DNA from: Panicum virgatum
Lineage: Eukaryota > Streptophyta > Magnoliopsida > Poales > Poaceae
Reading direction: 5' to 3'
Assembly: GCF_016808335.1 (NCBI RefSeq)
Contig: NC_053153.1
Location: 20,347,033 to 20,411,032, forward strand
DNA length: 64,000 bases
In this document: positions 36,015-46,232 of the stretch, piece by piece
Layout of the letters: every line of letters starts with the position of its first letter
Position numbering within the stretch: position 1 is the first letter of the stretch
Made by a program: the position numbers and the translations under genes
The notes under the pieces: model-generated
The model's input: only the letters and a program-made list of their open reading frames with translations
Told to the model about the DNA's origin: nothing
Databases searched by the model: none

Positions 36015-37599
36015 GTAACCCCTTGGTGAAGATGTCGGCGTACTGAGCAGACGTCGGGACGTGCATCACGTGGACGGCACCAATAGCAACGCGCTCTCGA
36101 ACAAAGTGGAGATCGATCTCGATGTACTTGGTGCACTGATGCAGAACGAGGTTGGAGGACATGTAGACAGCGCTGATATTATCACAATATACCAGGGAGG
36201 CTCGGCGTGAAGGCACATGAAGCTCTTGCAGGAGTTGGCGCAACCAGGTGGCCTCGGCCATGCCGTTGGCCATAGCACAGTACTCGGCTTCGGCACTGGA
36301 GCGGGAGACTGTGTTCTGACGCTTGGATGGCCAAGAAACCAGGTTGTCGCCGAGGAATACCGCATAGCCAGAGGTGGAACGCCTGGTGTCGGGGCAGCTG
36401 GCCCAATCAACGTCAGAGTACACCGTCATGTCAGAACTCCGAAATGGCTGAAGCAGAAGACCCATGTGCAACATGCCACGTACATAGCGCAGGATGCGCT
36501 TGAGGGCAGTAAGTTGCGGCTCCCGAGGATCATGCATGAAGAGGCAGACCTGCTGAATGGCATATGAGATATCCGGGCGGGTGAAGGTCAGCCACTGAAG
36601 AGCTCCTGCAAGACTGCGATAATCAGAAGGATTCTGGATGGGCGGCCCATCTGTAGGTAACTTCAGATTGATATCAATAGGAGTGGTGCACGGCTTGCAC
36701 TCAGCCATACCTGCGCGCTCCAGAAGCTCCACCATATACTGACGCTGGGAAAGGAACAAACCAGTGCCACGCCGCTGAACATGCATCCCCAGAAAGCGAT
36801 GGAGCTCACCGAGATCCTTCATAGCGGACTCAGACTGCAGTGAAGTGATGGTACGCTGAAGGAGTCCAGTAGAAGAGGCTGTGAGCACTATGTCATCGAC
36901 ATAAAGTAGCAGGTAGATCATATCATCGCCGCGCCGGAAGATGAACAGAGAGGTGTCCGACTTGGCCTCCGTAAATCCCAGGGACAAGGGGTATGCAGCA
37001 AATCGACTGTACCAGGCACGGGGCGCCTGTTTAAGTCCATAGAGAGACTTATTCAGGCGGCAGACGTGGTCAGGATGAGTTGTATCCTCGAAGCCAGCAG
37101 GCTGAGCACAGTAAACTGTCGCAGAGAGAGTCCCGTGAAGGAAGGCATTCTTCACGTCCAATTGATGAATAGTCCAGCCGCGAGAGAGTGCCAAGGAGAG
37201 CACAGTGCGGATTGTAGCTGGCTTGACAACTAGACTGAAAGTCTCGTCGAAGTCCATGCTAGGGCGCTGGGTGAAGCCGCGAAGGACCCAGCACACCTTG
37301 TACCGCTCCAGGGTACCATCAGCATGGAACTTGTGCTTGAAGATTCTCTTGCCGGTGACGACGTTGGCGCGGGGCGGCCGAGGAACAAGATCCCAAGTCT
37401 TGTTCGCCAGCAGGGCGTTGTGCTCAGCTTCCATAGCAGCCCGCCAATTTGGATCGGCAAGGGCGCTGCGGAAGGTCTTCGGAATCGGCGACAGGGGCGT
37501 GGCGTGGTAGAGCACCGGCTGGTGGAAACCAGCTTTCGCCCTGGTGGTCATGCCGTGCCGGTTCACCACGGGGGTAGTGGGCACGGCTCCCTTGGGCAA
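36015..37599 (-). pseudogene. RT-RNase H region of the copia element, 3' end displaced
   Basis: The longest intact piece. RT blocks: HQLDVKNAFLHGTL, SLYGLKQAPRAWYSRF and the intact catalytic LLLYVDDIVLTA. RNase H: SDVDWASCPDTRRSTSGYAVF and SRSSAEAEYCAMANG. The frame reaches YADIFTKGL at the nested insertion (36015), then runs into foreign LTR sequence. Its true C terminus lies 9.4 kb away at 26544-26615. No inactivating change was seen in this block apart from the insertion. Confidence 0.9.
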
Positions 37600-37712
37600 G
37601 GGAGGAGGCGGACTAGCAGGGGGGTGCTGTCATCGAACGTAGACCTGCTGGAAGGTGGACAGCGGTCGGTGAAGAGCAGCTGCGAAAACCGACTGGACGG
37701 CGGAGCCGCTGG

Positions 37713-39320
37713 CTATGACCGGCCAGGGGCCGGCGGTGAGCCAGTCAGGCCAAGCGGCGGTGAGCCAGTCAGGGCGGCCGGCGACGCAGGGGACCGGCCG
37801 TGGCCGACGGCCGGTGCCGGAGTCTCCACCGGGAGGGGTGGGAAGCCAGGAGGCAGCCCAGCTCGGCTGGAGAGAGCCGGGGCGCCTGCTGGTGGCGTCA
37901 TCGAAGCACCTGAGGCTGCGTGTGGCAACGCGGGGACGCCGGGGACCGCGTGTGGTAACGCGGGGGCGCCGGGGGGAGATCCTGTATAGGAAACAAGATG
38001 TGACGGTCCAATGGGGGGCGACACGTTAGTAGTAATATCATCCAGGAACTCGAAGTTTGCCTCGCGGGGAGGACGAGATGGCTCAGCAAAGGGAATTGAG
38101 GCCTCGTCAAAGGACACATGGCGATAGATGATGACTCGATTGGTGGAACGGTCAAGGCAGCAGTATCCCTTGTGGTGAGCAGAGTAGCCGAGAATAACAC
38201 AGAGTGTAGAACGCGGCGTAAGCTTGCGAACGGCTATGGTAGCGAGGTTTGGGTAGCATGCACAACCAAAGACCCGAAGGTGATCGTACGTAGGCGGAAC
38301 CCTGTAAAGGGCGAAGTGCGGTGTAGCGAACCCTAGGGTTTTGGTTGGGAGGATGTTGAGCAGGTAGGTGGCCACGCCGAGAGCCTCAACCCAGTAAGAC
38401 GGCGGCATGCTAGCATGGAATAGAAGTGAGCGGATAATATCGTTAGTGGAACAAATGATGCGCTTAGCTTTAGCGTTCTAGGAGGAGGTGTAGGTGCACG
38501 ACATCCGAAGATGAGCGCCATGAGTCAGGAAGAACGTGCAGACGCTGGAGTTATCAAACTCGCGGCCATTGTCGCACTGGACTGCCTTAATGGTGGCGCC
38601 GTACTGAGTGGTCACATGAACAAAGAAGTTAGCCAAAGTAGAGAACGTGTCGGACTTTAGGCGCAAAGGAAAAGTCCACAAGTGGTGTGAACAATCATCG
38701 AGAATGACCAAATAATACTTGTAGCCCGAGACACTAACAATTGGTGATGTCCAGAGGTCACAATGAATAAGGTCGAAATTATTGGACGCACGCGAAGTGG
38801 ATGTAGTGAACGGTAACCGAACATGGCGACCGAGTTGACACGCATGACATAAAGATGTGCCAAGTTCTTTATTACATGAAGGTATGACAGATGCTAACTT
38901 GGTCATGACTTCATGACCGGGGTGACCAAGGCGACGGTGCCAGGGCGAAGAGGAGCCAGCGACGAGGGCGGCGGCAGGGGGCAGGCGCAGGGGATATAGT
39001 GGACCAGCATTATTGCACCTGGCGAGAACTCTCCGAGACTCCAGATACTTCACAGAACAACCAGCGGGATCAAACTCGACAGAACAATTGTTGTCAGAAG
39101 TAAACTGGCGCACAGAAATCAAGTTCTTAATAAGACTAGGCGAAACTAGAACATTATTAAGAGAAAAGGAACCTGGGAGGGTTACTATGCCAGTGGAGGT
39201 GACGGGAAGCAAGGAACCGTTACCGACAACAATGGACAAGGGATACCGCGAGAGAAAATTATGAGTAAGAGTGGAGGAATCGGAGGTCATGTGGGAGGTA
39301 GCACAAGAGTCGAAGAACTA
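37713..39320 (-). pseudogene. Protease-integrase region of the copia element
   Basis: The protease motif reads FFDSCATSHM, so the usual DSGA has become DSCA, and the preceding Trp codon is TAG. GAG pre-integrase follows (HRRLGHPGHEVM, then CHACQLGRH). The integrase core has FDLIHCDLWTSP, then QCDNGREFDN, then a TAG where a Gln is expected near 38478, then PPSYWVEALGVATYLLNILP and DHLRVFGCACYPN. Stops look like C-to-T decay. Confidence 0.85.
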
Positions 39321-39321
39321 G

Positions 39322-40850
39322 TCATTGGTAGCGGGCTGATTCAGGGAGACGGTGCTGAAAGCGAAGGCCAGGGACTGCTGATCCCAGCCGGTCGGGGAGA
39401 CGGCTGAAGTCTGGATGCCGAGTGCCCAGGGAAGGTATGCCATCTGTCCCTGTGCAGCTTGCGCCTGGGCGGCCTGCGCCTGCTGCATCGCCTGGGCTTG
39501 AGCAGCCTGGATGGCGTGGGCTTGTGCCTGCTGGGCCAGCAGGGCTTGCGCCTAGGCCTGCTGGACCAGTAGCACTTGCTGCTGCTGTTGCGCCGTTGGG
39601 GCCGCGGGCCAGGCCACATCTGGATGGCCCCGGCCCACGGGTGGAGGAAGGACGGCCAGGGGGCGCCGCCAGCACCACCTGTGCTGGGCGTAGAGGCCGG
39701 CTTGGCGCCCTCGGACTGCCCACTGCTGGAGGACGGCGGTGTCTCGCCGGAGCGAGACTTCCCGCCCCGTCGGCGCCGATCCTTGGACTTGCTGCCGGGA
39801 TTCCCACCCTCGGAGTTGGAGCCCCCGTTGCGGGAGGGCTGCTGGGGGGGGCGAGCACCGGACGAGGACGACGGCAGCGCCCCGGATAGGGCACCCTTTC
39901 CAACGGCGAGGAGAGCTGTAGAGGGAGCCGAGGGCTAATGCGCCATGGTGAGCTCCTCTAGAATCAGCTCGTTGACGGCGTCCTTGAACTTGGGGAAGGG
40001 GTTGCCGCGACGGATGTGGCGGCTGGCGTCGCGGAAGTGCTCGTTGAGGCCTTGGATGAGGTTGAGGGTCAACGTGCGATCGGTGACGGGTTCCCCAAGG
40101 TCCGCAAGCTGCTGTGCCATGCTCTTGAGGTGCCTACAAAAATCCGAGATGGATAGATCACCTTGGACGAGATTGCGGAACTGGACGTCAAGGTGGAGGA
40201 CGCGCGTCTCCCGGTTGCCGAGGAAATGGTCCTCGAGGGCGCACCAGACGGTGCGAGCGGAGGCGTCGCGGTCAATCACCGGTTGATCACTGTCTCAGCG
40301 AGGTCGGGGGAGATCGTGCCGGCGATCCAGGATTTGACGACGCAATCCATGCGCGTCCAGTCTGGCAACTCGGGCGCCGGGAGATCGGCAAGGACGTGGG
40401 ACTCCAGCGAGTACTTGCCAACGACGAGGAGGATCTGATCTCACCAACGGGTGTAGTTGCCGGCGTTCAGATCGAGGACGACGTGGATGAGGCTCCGAAT
40501 GTTCTGTATGCTGATGGATTGAGCGTGCAGGTTGACGATGGCGGCGGCTTCATGAGCCAGGACGACGTGGTGAAGATCGATGCTGTCGTGGACGGAGTCG
40601 CGGTCGTCGTCGTCGTGGGCCTCCTTGTCACGACGGTCGACGTCGGGATCGCCTCCCGCGGCGATGGCACGCTCGCGCGCCGCCCTGGCGTGGGCGTCGC
40701 GTGCGCGCGCGGCGGCGGCGGCCTCCTTCTCCGCGGCCTCTGCCCGAGCGAGCGCGGCCTCGCGCTTGGCCTTGAGGGCCTGGGCGCGTTCCTCGCGCTC
40801 TGCGGCGGCGACGACGGCGGCTTTTGGGGAGGGTGGGGGGTGCCGGTCAT
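39322..40850 (-). pseudogene. gag region of the copia element
   Basis: Begins near the ATG at 40850 with a Pro/Arg-rich leader. The UBN2-type gag core is at 39935-40279 (DASARTVWCALEDHFLGN, then DLSISDFCRHLKSMA, then RTLTLNLIQGLN). A Gln/Ala-rich tail follows in 39341-39620. Frame changes and stops interrupt it. Confidence 0.8.
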
Positions 40851-40972
40851 GATGACCAGAGGCGCAGCAAGGGGCGCGACGCGCGGCCTAGGGATGGCGC
40901 GCGGCGCAGCCTAGGGGTGGTGTGCCTAGGGCAGCGGAAGGAGCCAGGGTGAAACCCTAACTCGTGATACCA

Positions 40973-41203
40973 TGTAAGCAATATGAATTGCAAGGAATGA
41001 TTAGATTGATTGATAGGGTGCAACAATGTGTGTAGATATAGGCAGGGAATCCTAGATGGTTTATAGAAACACCACCATCAGGGGACCCTGCCGCCATCTA
41101 CCAACCAGAGAAGGGGGTGGCGTCCCTAGCCAGGAAGGCTGTGCGCCGGCCACCCAAGGCCCAACAGGGCCTGCTAATCATAACCCTAATAGCCTTGCTA
41201 ACA
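40973..41203 (-). repeat. 5' LTR of the copia element
   Basis: Minus strand TGTTAGCAAGG to GCTTACA. It aligns end to end with 26313-26543. Confidence 0.9.
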
Positions 41204-41389
41204 TTTTAGTTTAGTCAATCTCGTATTATTGAGAGGTGAGTCTTAGTCTATCCCGTATGCGAGACGGACTAATCCTCTTCGTCCACGACTCAATCATGTA
41301 GATCGCTACAAATTAACGCACATGCACTAATATGTATCCGATACTTATATCATGTTTGCCCGTAGCAACGCACGGGCACAATTACCTAG

Positions 41390-41752
41390 TACATTCAAAT
41401 ACCACGGTGGTATCGTCTTTATTATGAAAGCAGAGTTTATTCGCATGGAAAAGAAGGCGAGTGCTTGGCAAGCAATGCAATCCGACGAGACCCTTGTGGC
41501 CTTGTGGCAATGGTTGATTCTCTGGTCCCTCCTATTCGTCCGAACTAGTTTTCTTCCGGTCACGGAAAGGGCTATCCATCACCTGTCTGCAATTCTGCAT
41601 CCGTAATTGCAGATGGCCGTGGTTGTGCATGTCGTCCGACACGTGCGAGATTACTCCAGGATCTGCAAATCTCTCCGTTTGCTTTTCCAAACGGGTCAGT
41701 AATTCGTGGTTACCACTCCCTGCGTCATCAGTAGAAAAAGAGCCGAATGGGA
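41390..41752 (-). other. Downstream region of carboxypeptidase gene A
   Basis: The presumed 3' untranslated and flanking sequence between the Helitron end and the stop codon of gene A. No other gene is supported. Confidence 0.5.
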
Positions 41753-44700
41753 TCAGAATTCAGAAGTTGCCAGGTCGCCAGATCGGAGTGAATGAGATCC
41801 ATACCCTGAGGCAGATGGTTTTTGGCACTGTGATAACCACAGATCAATGTACTTGGCGATCTGCTTTCTCACTGTATTGACTGCTGCGGGAGATGAGCAG
41901 TTTGAGGAGTCCCCTGAACAGTGCGAAACACGTGAGAATTCTCATCTGAATCGGGTGATAGATCAAATGGTTAAATGAAAAAAAGAACATAAAACTACTC
42001 TGCAAAAGAGTCAATACCAGGATCAGTACATTGTTGTGTAATATAGCAAGTTTTACAGAGCACTAGTTTTTTTTAATGTACCTTGGATTCTGAAAGGACT
42101 TTGAGGACACCCCCTCAAATCAGTGCCATGTCCGCAATTGCTGCATTTCATCAAGTACGAAGGCACTGCATGTGTTGTTCAACTTCTATTAGTACACACA
42201 AAGCAAAATACATTCAGATCTGTGTGAATATTGCTACGGAATAAAACAAAGAATGTTGGAATACTAACTGTCTTTCGATGATTTCTGCTTGGAGGCATGG
42301 CGCCATGGATCTTGAGAGCCGTTTGTAAACACAATTTTAGAAGCTGCACATATTTCATGGAGCATCAGAGGGAAAACAAGGAGATGGAACGTTGAAAGAG
42401 GCAAGCAAACACCAACTAACCAGTCCGCTACCACAGCAGAAGCATTCAACAGAAAATTAGAGGTATGTTAAGAGACAAACCAGCAATTCTTGTGCCTCCA
42501 TAATACAAGTTCGTCATGGACACATCAGGATAAACACCTTCCCCAAAAACATTTCTGCAAAGATCCAAATGGTACCTGGAGACACAGAAAGAGGAACAGG
42601 CATAAAAGTTGATACAAATATGATAATAAAATGTAAGATATAAACGTGTCCATTAGCAGATGGCAACAAAAAACTACAGAGTAATTGGTACGTGGCACTA
42701 CTTAGATCCCATGCATTATGAGCCAGACATGTAACGATAAAGTGTAAAGACAATTAGAGTTCAGAACATGTTCCTGTAGAGGTGCAAAACTTAGATAGAT
42801 AAATCACAACACATAGAAGAAAAAATGTAGGAATTATTACTTTGTGTTGATCCTTGCAGAACGAACACTATCAGTTTTGGGTGCCACTTGAAAGTAGGCA
42901 ACCTCACTGCAAACTTGGAACCACCAGAGGCGAGAACCTAATAGAAATTGTAATGTGAATAAGTACTTGCAGCTATGTATATTTGAATGCTAACACGTGA
43001 TGTCATGGTGTTTCATTCCAAGCTGATGCCAGCGGATTTTCTGATTTTTTGCTAAAGTACATATATTATATGTAAGGAGTCATTTACTAGAATCGTCAGG
43101 AGTTGTTTTCTTCAGGTACTCCTGATCATATGAAGATACTGGTGTCTCCATTTCTTTGACATAAAAGACTTTCACAATTTGAGCAAATGTGTCCTGCAAA
43201 ACCAGTACATAGAAGTTCAAAAAAGCTTGAAAGTGTCTCAATTTCTTTAACGTAATAATGTTTTACAGACTGAGAATATGTTTCCAGTAAAACCAGAACA
43301 TGAAAGTTCAGAAGCTTGGAACTCACGCGCACATTTACACAAAATTTGCTACAATAGTGAAGGGGTCGTTTAAGAAGCCTAGAACAGTACAAAAATATAA
43401 GTAAAAATAGGAGACACATACTAATTAAGTGTGAGAAATAACAAATAGATTTTCCAGAACTCTTTACGATTTAAGTCTGCAATTCGGTTGTTATCTTAAC
43501 AAATACATATGTCAGGCGTGCTTGAATGGAGAAGGTCGATATTGGTAGTGTATTTCTTTGCTCTCCCTGGGCAAGATCTTACGGATGTCTAAGAAGCCAA
43601 ACTAATAAAGAAACACATAGGTATGATTCCAGAAGTAAATGGACATGTACCACCAAGTTTTTCCCATTCTTCTTTGCATTTACTAGAGGAGTGCACACGG
43701 CATCAGGGTGCCCATATTGGAACTGCAAAATAGCACTGGCTTTCGATCAATAATCACAAAAGATGCTTTTAATCAACAGAACTATGAAAAGTTGTCATGC
43801 TCATACTGCTTCTGCTGCGGCATCTGCCAGTAAGTAGAGGAAGTCGTCATTTTTCAACTGCGTGTAAAGAAAACAAATCAAAATTGAGTTGGAAGTACAT
43901 GAAGACACTGGCTCCTGAGTCATGAGTCCTTGAGCACAAGGGATTACCGTCGGTGCCCCAAATAAGGTCTTCACCGAACGGCTGTCTGACAGAAGCTGTT
44001 GCTCAACAAGTCTAGTCGTTTCTTGAAGGGCAGCTTTGCACTCAGGGCCAGCCGACTCTCCAACCTACAAACGTAGACCTGAATCAGGTGACAGTCGACA
44101 GACCAGACAGAATTAGCAGAGAAAATTGCAATGCCCGTACTACCAACCTGCTTGTCGAAGTCGGTGTAGTTGTACACAGCACGAACCACCCCCGAGCTCG
44201 CAAGGCTCCCGCATGTCAGATGGGGGAACTTGAGCCTGAACCAGGCGCTGAGAGCGCCGGAGTAGGAGACCCCGATGACGAACCAAGGGTTGTCAAATCC
44301 CGTGCGGTTGTACCTAGCATTCAAGGATTCCTACAGAACAGAGGAAACGCCATGATTTCCAGGACAAGAAACAATGTCGGAAGCACAGAGTTCAGCCAAC
44401 GCGACAGCAGCCCAACCTGGTAGTACTGGCGGAAGACGGCGAGGTCGAACAGGGCCTGCTTCGACGACAGGAACCTCAGGTTCCCGGTGGTCAGCCGCTT
44501 GAACGGGGAGCTCTTGCCGTAGTACCGGTGCTCCGGCGTCACCACCGCCGCGCCGAACTTCTTGGCGAGTACCTGAGCAAAACGTACCAACATAAGCGCA
44601 ATCGTTCAGGTTCAGCACGCGCTGTGCGATGTGCGTGGCGGTGCCAAGAGGGCGCGACGCGACTCACGGCCAGGTAGTCGTTCGGGATGCCGCCGCAGGC

Positions 44701-45089
44701 GGACTCGCCGCAGATGCGCAGGAAGATCGGTCCGCCGGGGGCGCGGTGGTAGTCGAGGAACTCGAAGTAGCGCTGCTTGAACCGCCGGTGGTCCTGCGAG
44801 CCATGCCCGCCGGCATGAACGACGGCGCTCGAGTAAAAAATATTCCCCCCCCCCCCCCCCCCCCCCCCCCCAGCAGATGCACATTCCGGGAATGTTTCGT
44901 AGGTCCCATGATTGGATAGTGGAGTTGACTTACAGTGGGGGAGAAGTGGTCGAGGCGCTGCTTCATCCACCGCTCGTCCTGGGTCAGGTACCAGCTGCCA
45001 GCGGCGGCGGCGGGCGGCCCGGCCTTGGCGAGGCGCGCGAGGAGGAAGGCGAAGAGGAGGGAGACGAGGCGAGCGCGAGAGCCCATCAT
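41753..45089 (-). CDS. S28 serine carboxypeptidase A (EDA2-like)
   Basis: Thirteen exons: 44934-45089, 44668-44793, 44417-44572, 44148-44330, 43948-44064, 43807-43857, 43651-43722, 43088-43193, 42841-42937, 42481-42575, 42269-42343, 42082-42165, 41753-41913. They total 1479 nt, 492 residues plus stop, close to the usual S28 length. A signal peptide opens the protein (RLVSLLFAFLLARLAKA), so it should enter the secretory path. Catalytic residues by family pattern: Ser168 in VIGVSYSGALSAW, Asp398 in NGSQDPW, His424 in NCGH. Most relatives read GGSYAG at the nucleophile; here it is GVSYSG. S28 enzymes cut after proline near the C terminus of peptides; substrate here is unknown. It lies 1.1 kb downstream of its paralogue and has the same junctions. 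ATG at 45086 is an equally possible start. Confidence 0.93.
44845..44871. repeat. 27-bp poly(C) tract in intron 1 of gene A
   Basis: An uninterrupted run of 27 C on the plus strand (poly-G in the pre-mRNA), between the donor at 44933 and the acceptor at 44794. It may be a slippage product or a sequencing artefact. Confidence 0.9.
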
Positions 45090-45470
45090 CGTCTCCGACT
45101 CTCCGGCTGAAGATTCCCTTCCGTTCCGGTGGTGGTTATTACGGGACCCGACCCCGTGGACTGGACTTCGGGTGCTGCGTGGCAGGAACGACGCTCCGAC
45201 AGCGGCCTGACGAAGGCGCGTGTGACAAATTGGCTCGAACTGCGCGAGCCAGCAGGATGGTCACCGAGAAGTCGTAAAAAAAAAAAGGCTAGAAATTGGT
45301 TCTGCGTAGTGGTGACCTCTTTTCTCACGATAAGTGTCAGCTTTCGGCGTCAATGTACCGTACCAGCTCTTGTTCATCGATACCGGATCTTTTGTTTATT
45401 CCTTGCTGTCCCCAAATCAAGACGAACGCACGGTGCGTTTTCTGGAAATTTGGTGTCGCTAATGACTCAG
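45090..45470 (-). promoter_or_regulatory. Presumed promoter and 5' leader of gene A
   Basis: GC-rich next to the start codon, then mixed sequence. No clear TATA box was identified. No gene on the other strand is supported. Confidence 0.4.
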
Positions 45471-45808
45471 GGTCCGGTTAGTTTCCAAAAAAAAAAATTG
45501 GGTAAATTTTTTGAAATTTTTACAAGACTATTTAGAGTATTAAACATAGACTAATTATAAAACTAATTACACGGATGAATAAAAAATCGCTAGACGAATC
45601 TATTAAATCTAATTAATATATCATTAGATGTTTACTATAGCACGACATTGTCTAATTATTGCATAATTAGATTTATTAGATTCGTCTTGCGATTTTGCCC
45701 GGAGCTATGGAATGAGTTTTATCAGTTATCCACATTTAATACTCAAATTAGTGGTCAAACATTCTAAGTTACTGTTGCACGTGAAAAATTTTGAAAACTA
45801 AACAGGCC
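45471..45808. mobile_element. MITE of the GG(T/C)CC..TTTAGTT type
   Basis: Left GGTCCGGTTAGTTTCCAAAA and right TTTTGAAAACTAAACAGGCC form an imperfect inverted pair. The interior is AT-rich with a CGAATCTATTAAATCTAATTA segment and an inverted relative of it near 45660. It lies between the two carboxypeptidase genes. Confidence 0.7.
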
Positions 45809-46232
45809 CTCAATAGTAAGGGGGTCATTTCCGATACCAGAACGATCGTGGAACTTGATTAAGGTGCTAAACTGTCAATCAGTCCATCACCTTGAATAAG
45901 AGGTTTCAAGATTTCTTCAGAAAGCCGCGCCCAATAAGAGGAAACTTTTTACAATCATTTCTCATGGCTAAAGGGTATGCGCCAGATGTATATTAACGAA
46001 CTTGTTTGTATGCAGTTCGTTCACATTTACATATCCTGGTAGTGTCTGTACAGGTCAACGCATCCGAGCCCCAAAGGCGGGAATCTCTCACGCCTGAACT
46101 CAGCGGGCATCCCAGTAAGCTGAGAGCCGCCTGTCTTATTTATTTACCACCAGCGGATTATACATCAGCCTCTATTGCATAACCATATTTGCATTGGCCT
46201 GGCAACATACGCCTATAGCTCGCACAGATTAA
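45809..46232 (-). other. Downstream region of gene B
   Basis: Presumed 3' untranslated and flanking sequence of gene B. No other gene seen. Confidence 0.45.

Larger units (their letters stand above)
26313..41203 (-). mobile_element. Ty1/copia retrotransposon split by a nested element
   Basis: Transcribed on the minus strand. The 5' LTR is 40973-41203 and the 3' LTR 26313-26543, 231 bp each. The primer site TGGTATCA directly follows the 5' LTR, and a purine tract GTGGGGGCA precedes the 3' LTR. Flanks TTTTG (26308-26312) and TTTTA (41204-41208) are a probable target duplication with one change. Without the nested element (26620-36014 plus one GTAAC) it is about 5.5 kb, normal for copia. Order is gag, protease, integrase, RT, RNase H. 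Confidence 0.92.
26259..41389 (+). mobile_element. Small non-autonomous Helitron, split by nested retrotransposons
   Basis: The left end TCTATATCTATATACATATTTCT (26259 onward) follows an A. The right end has a hairpin GCCCGT-AGCAACGC-ACGGGC (about 41358-41377), then ACAATTAC and CTAG (41386-41389), followed by T. This is Helitron grammar: TC at the start, hairpin plus CTRR at the end, insertion between A and T. Without the copia insertion (26313-41203) the Helitron is only about 235 bp and carries no gene. Confidence 0.72.

Noticed and set aside
37324..37989. Plus-strand frame of 221 codons opposite copia pol
   Set aside because: A shadow of the GC-rich linker between integrase and RT; no domain.
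39322..39903. A 193-codon Pro/Ala-rich frame in the copia gag as a separate gene
   Set aside because: It lies in the copia gag spacer and overlaps other frames of the same low-complexity stretch, so it is treated as part of decayed gag.
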